Origin: Flavobacterium sp. 140616W15
GTDB taxonomy: Bacteria; Bacteroidota; Bacteroidia; Flavobacteriales; Flavobacteriaceae
Assembly: GCF_003668995.1 (NCBI RefSeq)
Contig: NZ_CP033068.1
Span: 3,906,001 to 3,970,000 of the forward strand
Direction: 5' to 3'
DNA: 64,000 nt
The position numbers and the translations under genes are program-made. Under the pieces are notes generated by a model. The model did not search any database. It worked only from the letters and a program-made list of their open reading frames with translations, and was not told the DNA's origin. The stretch's first letter is position 1. Each line of letters starts with the position of its first letter. Positions 60,123 to 64,000 of the stretch are shown here, piece by piece.

Positions 60123-61760
60123 ATGGTCACGTTTTTCAAAAAAAAAATTATAATTCCTATTGTTGCAGCTGCGTTTTTATTCATTGGAACCAGTTTCAAA
60201 GATGACTTCTTTGAAATTGCCAAACAAATAGAAATCTTCACAACCTTATTTAAAGCTGTTAACACCAATTATGTAGACGAAACCAACCCTGGTGATTTAA
60301 TGGACAAAGCCGTTAAAAGCATGTTGGGGAGTTTAGATCCTTACACGGTTTACTTTAACGAACAGGATGTTATCAATTTTAAAATCAATAATACTGGGGA
60401 ATATACTGGAATTGGTGCTATGATTACTCGCAAAGCCGATCGATTAATTATAAAAGAACAGTATAAAGATTATCCTGCCGATAAAGCGGGACTTAAAGCT
60501 GGTGACGAAATCATTCAGATTGGTGATGTGTTAATTGCTGATTTCAAAGATGATGCTTCGCAATTGCTAAAAGGGGCTAAAAACACCAAAATTGCCATTA
60601 AATATATACGCCAAGGAAAAACCAATACTACTAATATTATTCTAGATGAAATAGATATCAAATCGGTTCCTTTCTATGGAATGATTGACTCAAAAACAGG
60701 ATATATTGTTTTGGCTCATTTTAGCCGTAAAGCTTCTGCCGAAACACAAAGTGCATTAGAACAACTTAAACGTGATGGTGCTACTCAGATTGTTTTGGAT
60801 TTGAGAGGAAATCCAGGCGGGCTTCTTAACGAAGCTGTAAACATATGCAACCTTTTTGTTCCGAAAAACGAAGTTATTGTAACTACAAAATCAAGAATCG
60901 AAAAACATAACAATACCTACAAAACAACCAAAGAGCCTATAGACACACAAATTCCATTGGCAATTTTGGTTAACGGAAGAAGTGCCTCAGCATCAGAAAT
61001 TGTTTCGGGAGCATTACAAGATTTAGATCGTGCTGTTGTTCTTGGAAGTCGCAGTTTTGGAAAGGGTTTGGTACAACGTTCTGTTGATCTTACTTACGGA
61101 ACTCAGCTAAAAGTAACTATTTCGCGTTACTATACTCCTTCTGGGCGCTGCATTCAGGCCCTAGACTATGCTCATAAAGACAAAAATGGTGTAGCTACAA
61201 AAACGGATGCTAAAAACTTTAATGCTTTTAAAACCAGAAAAGGCAGAACTGTTTATGATGGTGGTGGAGTTATGCCTGATATTGAATTAGACGACGCTAA
61301 ATTGAGTGCAATCACCAATGCTTTATTAAAAAACAACGGTATTTTCGACTATGCAACAAGTTACTATTATAAAAATCCAAATCTTGGAACTCAGATCCCT
61401 ACTCTAACCGATGCTGATTATAGTAACTTTAAACAGTTTTTAAAAACGAATAAAATCACTTTTGATACTGAAACTGAAACAGCATTAAAGAATACTTTGG
61501 CTGCTGCCAAAAAAGAAAAAATAGACGAAACGATTACTTCAGAATATCAGCAATTATTGAATGCCCTTGAAAAAAGTGAGACTACTTTACTTGACAAGAA
61601 TCAAAAAGAAATCAAGAATTTGATTTTAGAAGAACTAATAAAAAGATACCAATACCAAGAAGGTTTGTATCAATACTATATTAAAAACAACTCTGAGATT
61701 AAAAAGGCCGTTGGGGTTTTGAACAATCAAACGGAATATAAGTCAATCTTAAAAATGTAA
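60123..61760 (+). CDS. S41-family C-terminal processing protease
   Basis: A 545-residue exported serine protease of the CtpA/Prc type. The N-terminal hydrophobic segment (MVTFFKKKIIIPIVAAAFLF) is a signal or anchor. The PDZ domain spans about 90-170 (GEYTGIGAMI start). The catalytic dyad is S289 in GRSASASEIVSGALQD and K314 in SRSFGKGLVQ, 25 residues apart as in Prc. A long C-terminal helical region follows. Substrates are misfolded or tagged envelope proteins. Confidence 0.92.
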   Translation: MVTFFKKKIIIPIVAAAFLFIGTSFKDDFFEIAKQIEIFTTLFKAVNTNYVDETNPGDLMDKAVKSMLGSLDPYTVYFNEQDVINFKINNTGEYTGIGAMITRKADRLIIKEQYKDYPADKAGLKAGDEIIQIGDVLIADFKDDASQLLKGAKNTKIAIKYIRQGKTNTTNIILDEIDIKSVPFYGMIDSKTGYIVLAHFSRKASAETQSALEQLKRDGATQIVLDLRGNPGGLLNEAVNICNLFVPKNEVIVTTKSRIEKHNNTYKTTKEPIDTQIPLAILVNGRSASASEIVSGALQDLDRAVVLGSRSFGKGLVQRSVDLTYGTQLKVTISRYYTPSGRCIQALDYAHKDKNGVATKTDAKNFNAFKTRKGRTVYDGGGVMPDIELDDAKLSAITNALLKNNGIFDYATSYYYKNPNLGTQIPTLTDADYSNFKQFLKTNKITFDTETETALKNTLAAAKKEKIDETITSEYQQLLNALEKSETTLLDKNQKEIKNLILEELIKRYQYQEGLYQYYIKNNSEIKKAVGVLNNQTEYKSILKM

Positions 61761-61782
61761 TTCAATAAAAAATAGATTTTAT

Positions 61783-61826
61783 AAAAAATGCAAAAAGGAA
61801 TGTTTTTCTTTTTGCATTTTTTTTTT
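61783..61826. terminator. Terminator of the S41 protease gene
   Basis: AAAAAATGCAAAAAG, 10-base loop, CTTTTTGCATTTTTT and further T: 15-bp stem 22 bp after the stop, facing the convergent hydrolase gene. Confidence 0.88.
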
Positions 61827-61882
61827 GGAAGTACAAGTCTATACCCTAAAATCAATTATACTCAACTAGTTAATTTTCATCA

Positions 61883-62884
61883 TTATAAAGTGAGCCAATT
61901 AACTACATCTTTAAATACTTCATCCCAATGATAGCTATCCTCTAAAGGATTTCCGTTAGCATCAAATTCTTTCTTTTCATAATTATGGCTATAGTTAGGA
62001 TAAGCTTTGAGTTTTATATTGCTTTTTGGTAATAAGAAAGGTAGTAAATCATTGTGTGCTGAACCTATATCGGCCGATCCATACACAACCAATATTGGAT
62101 TTTTAAATTTTCGTAGGCTCTCATAACTCATATTTTCGTTATGACTCAACCAGTTATTAAAATTTACATTATCCTTAAACGCTATTTTATTTGCAGGAAT
62201 GTTTTTGTAATCATCTATTAATTTATCAATTTCTAATTGAGAAGCTTCATCATTATTTGTCCCAAAACCCTTAACTCGCTCACGCAAAATGCTTTCGGTT
62301 ACTCTATTAAAGGGATCTGCCGACATACAAACTAGTTTTGCAATTTTTGTATTATTCTCTGCTAGTTTACACGCTACTCTGTAACCTTCAGAATGTCCGA
62401 TAACAAAGATGGAATCTTTTATGGTCCTTTTATCACCATATAAATAGTTTATAACCGATTGTACCTGACTAACTCTGTATCCTAAATTATTGTTTTTTAT
62501 ATACTCTAGAGGTACTTCTCCGTTTGAATCTAGATAACCGTTTGCATCTTTATCGTAGCTACCGATTAAAGGAATTCCTTTTCTTGCAATAATGATAAAA
62601 TTAAATTTTTCAGAATACTCCTTAATACTAAACGGAATCAGAGAATTAGATACTTCTTGATCATAAAAAATTACTGGCAGAGGCAATGAACCTTGAATAA
62701 ACAAAATTGTAGGCTTTGGCACTTTAGAATCGCTTTTAGATATCAAAAAGACAATTGTATCGTTCTTTGACTTCAGGGATATTTTATCAAACCCTGCTTT
62801 TTGCAAATGGAAATCTTCTCCGCTTTGTGCATGCATAACAAAACACGAAAATGAAGCTATTATAAAATACCTAAGGATGCTCAT
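61883..62884 (-). CDS. Exported alpha/beta hydrolase
   Basis: A 333-residue secreted hydrolase with a signal peptide (MSILRYFIIASFSCFVMHAQ). The nucleophile elbow is VIGHSEGYR with S165. The likely acid is in VVYGSADIGSAHND and the histidine in NYSHNYEKKE. IARKGIPLIGSYD supplies the oxyanion region. The substrate is unknown. It is monocistronic. Confidence 0.82.
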   Translation of the reverse strand: MSILRYFIIASFSCFVMHAQSGEDFHLQKAGFDKISLKSKNDTIVFLISKSDSKVPKPTILFIQGSLPLPVIFYDQEVSNSLIPFSIKEYSEKFNFIIIARKGIPLIGSYDKDANGYLDSNGEVPLEYIKNNNLGYRVSQVQSVINYLYGDKRTIKDSIFVIGHSEGYRVACKLAENNTKIAKLVCMSADPFNRVTESILRERVKGFGTNNDEASQLEIDKLIDDYKNIPANKIAFKDNVNFNNWLSHNENMSYESLRKFKNPILVVYGSADIGSAHNDLLPFLLPKSNIKLKAYPNYSHNYEKKEFDANGNPLEDSYHWDEVFKDVVNWLTL

Positions 62885-63003
62885 TTATTAAATTTAAATT
62901 GTTTCTATATTCTTACATAAACAAATATATCCTATAAATATCATTTTTACTAATCGGTTATTTAATTTGAATGTTTGGACAAAGCCAAAAAAAATATTCG
63001 CAA

Positions 63004-63324
63004 TTAACTTTTAATCATTTCTATATGCGGGATATCATCTTCAAGATACATCTCATTAGTTTGTATAAAACCATGGCTTTCATAGAATTTTTTCAAATAT
63101 AATTGCGCTCCAACAGTGATATCGGTTTTACCAAAATGAGTTTTGATTCCTGCAATTGCTTCTGTCATTAAATCATGTCCCCATTTTTTATCCCGATAAT
63201 CCGGACTTACAACTACTCTTCCTATAGAAGCGCTATCAAAATCTAAAACATCAAAAATCTCATTATTCTTTTTATAAAGCATCATTCTAATTTGATTCCC
63301 TAAATCATTATTTACAATATCCAT
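63004..63324 (-). pseudogene. ElaA-type GNAT acetyltransferase, N-terminally truncated
   Basis: The 106-residue frame matches the C-terminal two-thirds of ElaA-type acetyltransferases: ASIGRVVVSPDYRDKKWGHDLMTEAI (acetyl-CoA site, spread over 32-57), ITVGAQLYLKKFYESHGF and YLEDDIPHIEM. A full ElaA is about 150 residues and begins with a block containing VFVVEQ and a CPYQD-like motif. That part is missing, and an in-frame TGA lies about 25 bp upstream of the ATG. No remnant of the missing part is seen in other frames up to the double-glycine peptide gene. It may be non-functional or a minimal variant. Confidence 0.72.
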
Positions 63325-63414
63325 TTTTTTGAAAAGTAAACAGAAAGGTCATTTAATTAAAAACAACCTTTCTTAAATTAATTGAATATAAAATTTAAAT
63401 TAAATACTTGGGCT

Positions 63415-63564
63415 TCAAATATATTGTCTAATACCGTCCCAAAAATGACACCAATCAAAATCTGCGGGAACATTACCTCCTTCTAGTTTAGCCAAGATCT
63501 CATCTTCTTGAATATTTTCGCTCATTTTTTTAAAATTATCTAAGCCTAACTTTCTGCTTTCCAT
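63415..63564 (-). CDS. Small peptide with double-glycine leader, candidate RiPP/bacteriocin precursor
   Basis: A 49-residue frame with ATG at 63562-63564. Residues 1-30 form a charged leader with the hydrophobic pattern LGLDNFKKMSENIQEDEIL and the cleavage-type end LAKLEGG (G29, G30). The remaining 19 residues, NVPADFDWCHFWDGIRQYI, are aromatic-rich with one cysteine. Double-glycine leaders are cut by C39-peptidase ABC exporters. No such exporter or modification enzyme is in the window, though the right edge is close. It sits between the truncated ElaA gene and a divergent XRE regulator. No homology search was possible. Confidence 0.6.
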   Translation of the reverse strand: MESRKLGLDNFKKMSENIQEDEILAKLEGGNVPADFDWCHFWDGIRQYI

Positions 63565-63745
63565 GTTTTTTTATTTTAAATTAATTATTAAAGAAAAAAA
63601 TCACAATCATTTCCTTGGTCTCTCCAGCGCAGGTTTAAAAGCAAATAATCACAATATCAAACAAACATATTTATGCTTTTTCTTACATTATTGGTTTTGT
63701 TTTTATTAATATTGTAAATAAATTATTCTATTTCTTACAATTCAT

Positions 63746-64000
63746 ATAAATAAGATTGGTCTTAAAATTAAAGCAAGAAGAAAAAATCAAGGATTATCGC
63801 AAGATAACATAGCATTTGAATTAGGTACTAATCAACCTTCTTATGCTAGATTAGAAAAAGAAGATGATAGAATCAGTATTACAAGACTAATAAAAATCGC
63901 AAATATTCTCAATACCTCAGTTTCAATGTTAATAAATGAAAATTTCGGCACTTTAGAAATTAACGAAAAACCTAAAGATTGTATTAGTAATATAGTCCAA
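63746..64000 (+). CDS. XRE-family helix-turn-helix regulator, partial
   Basis: The frame reads through the right edge. It encodes a Cro/CI-type helix-turn-helix: IGLKIKARRKNQGLSQDNIA, then FELGTNQPSYARLEKEDDRI and the helix TRLIKIANILNTSVSMLI. Such proteins normally start just before IGLK or similar. Here there is no ATG, GTG or TTG in frame at the expected place. The codon where ATG would fit (63746-63748) reads ATA, and the frame stays open upstream without a good start. The real start is therefore uncertain and coordinates are approximate. It diverges from the double-glycine peptide gene. Confidence 0.65.
   Translation, partial: MNKIGLKIKARRKNQGLSQDNIAFELGTNQPSYARLEKEDDRISITRLIKIANILNTSVSMLINENFGTLEINEKPKDCISNIVQ

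Noticed and set aside
1..64000. tRNA, rRNA, riboswitch, insertion sequence, prophage or known defence island
   Set aside because: I read both strands for T-loop GGTTCGA-type signatures, transposases, integrases, phage structural genes and restriction or defence genes and found none. Short non-coding RNAs cannot be excluded by eye.

Overview
The window looks like chromosomal DNA from a Flavobacteriaceae bacterium, most likely Flavobacterium. The reasons are low G+C, a gliding-motility lipoprotein (GldH), a secreted protease with a type IX secretion (Por) C-terminal sorting domain, Bacteroidetes-type promoters (TAnnTTTG at -7), many lipoproteins with short lipoboxes and a lycopene cyclase. I saw no tRNA, rRNA, insertion sequence, prophage or CRISPR array.

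Layout. 0-3 kb: crotonase and an NtrY-like histidine kinase. 3-18 kb: a heme-biosynthesis region. hemJ and hemH lie on the minus strand with a frameshifted AraC-type regulator. Diverging from these, hemA, hemC, hemD, hemE and hemF run on the plus strand, and hemB plus a lipoprotein cytochrome c follow further on. Only hemL is missing for a full Glu-tRNA-to-protoheme route. The heme run is interrupted by a GxxExxY gene inside a repeat-bounded cassette, and by two unknown genes and an acetyltransferase. 18-26 kb: DNA-repair-type proteins (Ogt, PolB-like exonuclease, AlkZ-like), an SpmA-SpmB fusion, a 25-residue membrane peptide, and a thermolysin-like protease broken by a frameshift. 26-34 kb: ketoacid CoA-transferase, then ricT-gldH-pbp1A. 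34-37 kb: a probable tRNA wobble-uridine hydroxylation operon (TrhO, TrhP-like U32, ferredoxin). 37-40 kb: bacilliredoxin, TPR protein, lycopene cyclase. 40-51 kb: a metal-homeostasis island with TonB receptor, thiol-redox proteins, MerC, a Fur-family regulator with paired operators, an Nramp-UspA fusion, a DtxR-family regulator, FeoAB with a 40-residue Cys-rich partner, and an SCO protein. 51-57 kb: two paralogous M13 metallopeptidases flanking an inverted EamA gene. 57-63 kb: HD hydrolase, acyl-ACP desaturase with PlsC, RnpA, CtpA-type protease, alpha/beta hydrolase. 63-64 kb: a 5'-truncated ElaA acetyltransferase, an uncatalogued double-glycine leader peptide, and a divergent XRE regulator that runs off the window.

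Two themes stand out. First, many intergenic gaps hold self-complementary 'word' repeats built from short phrases such as AAGGTTC, CTAAG, AACCGCAAAG or ACCATTAAG. They sit against or across gene 3' ends, and several have terminal inverted repeats of 14-18 bp. One such cassette carries the GxxExxY nuclease-fold gene. Second, there are several genes below the usual size cutoff: the double-glycine peptide, the FeoB partner and the 25-residue membrane peptide. All family calls rest on motif recognition by eye; no database search was possible.
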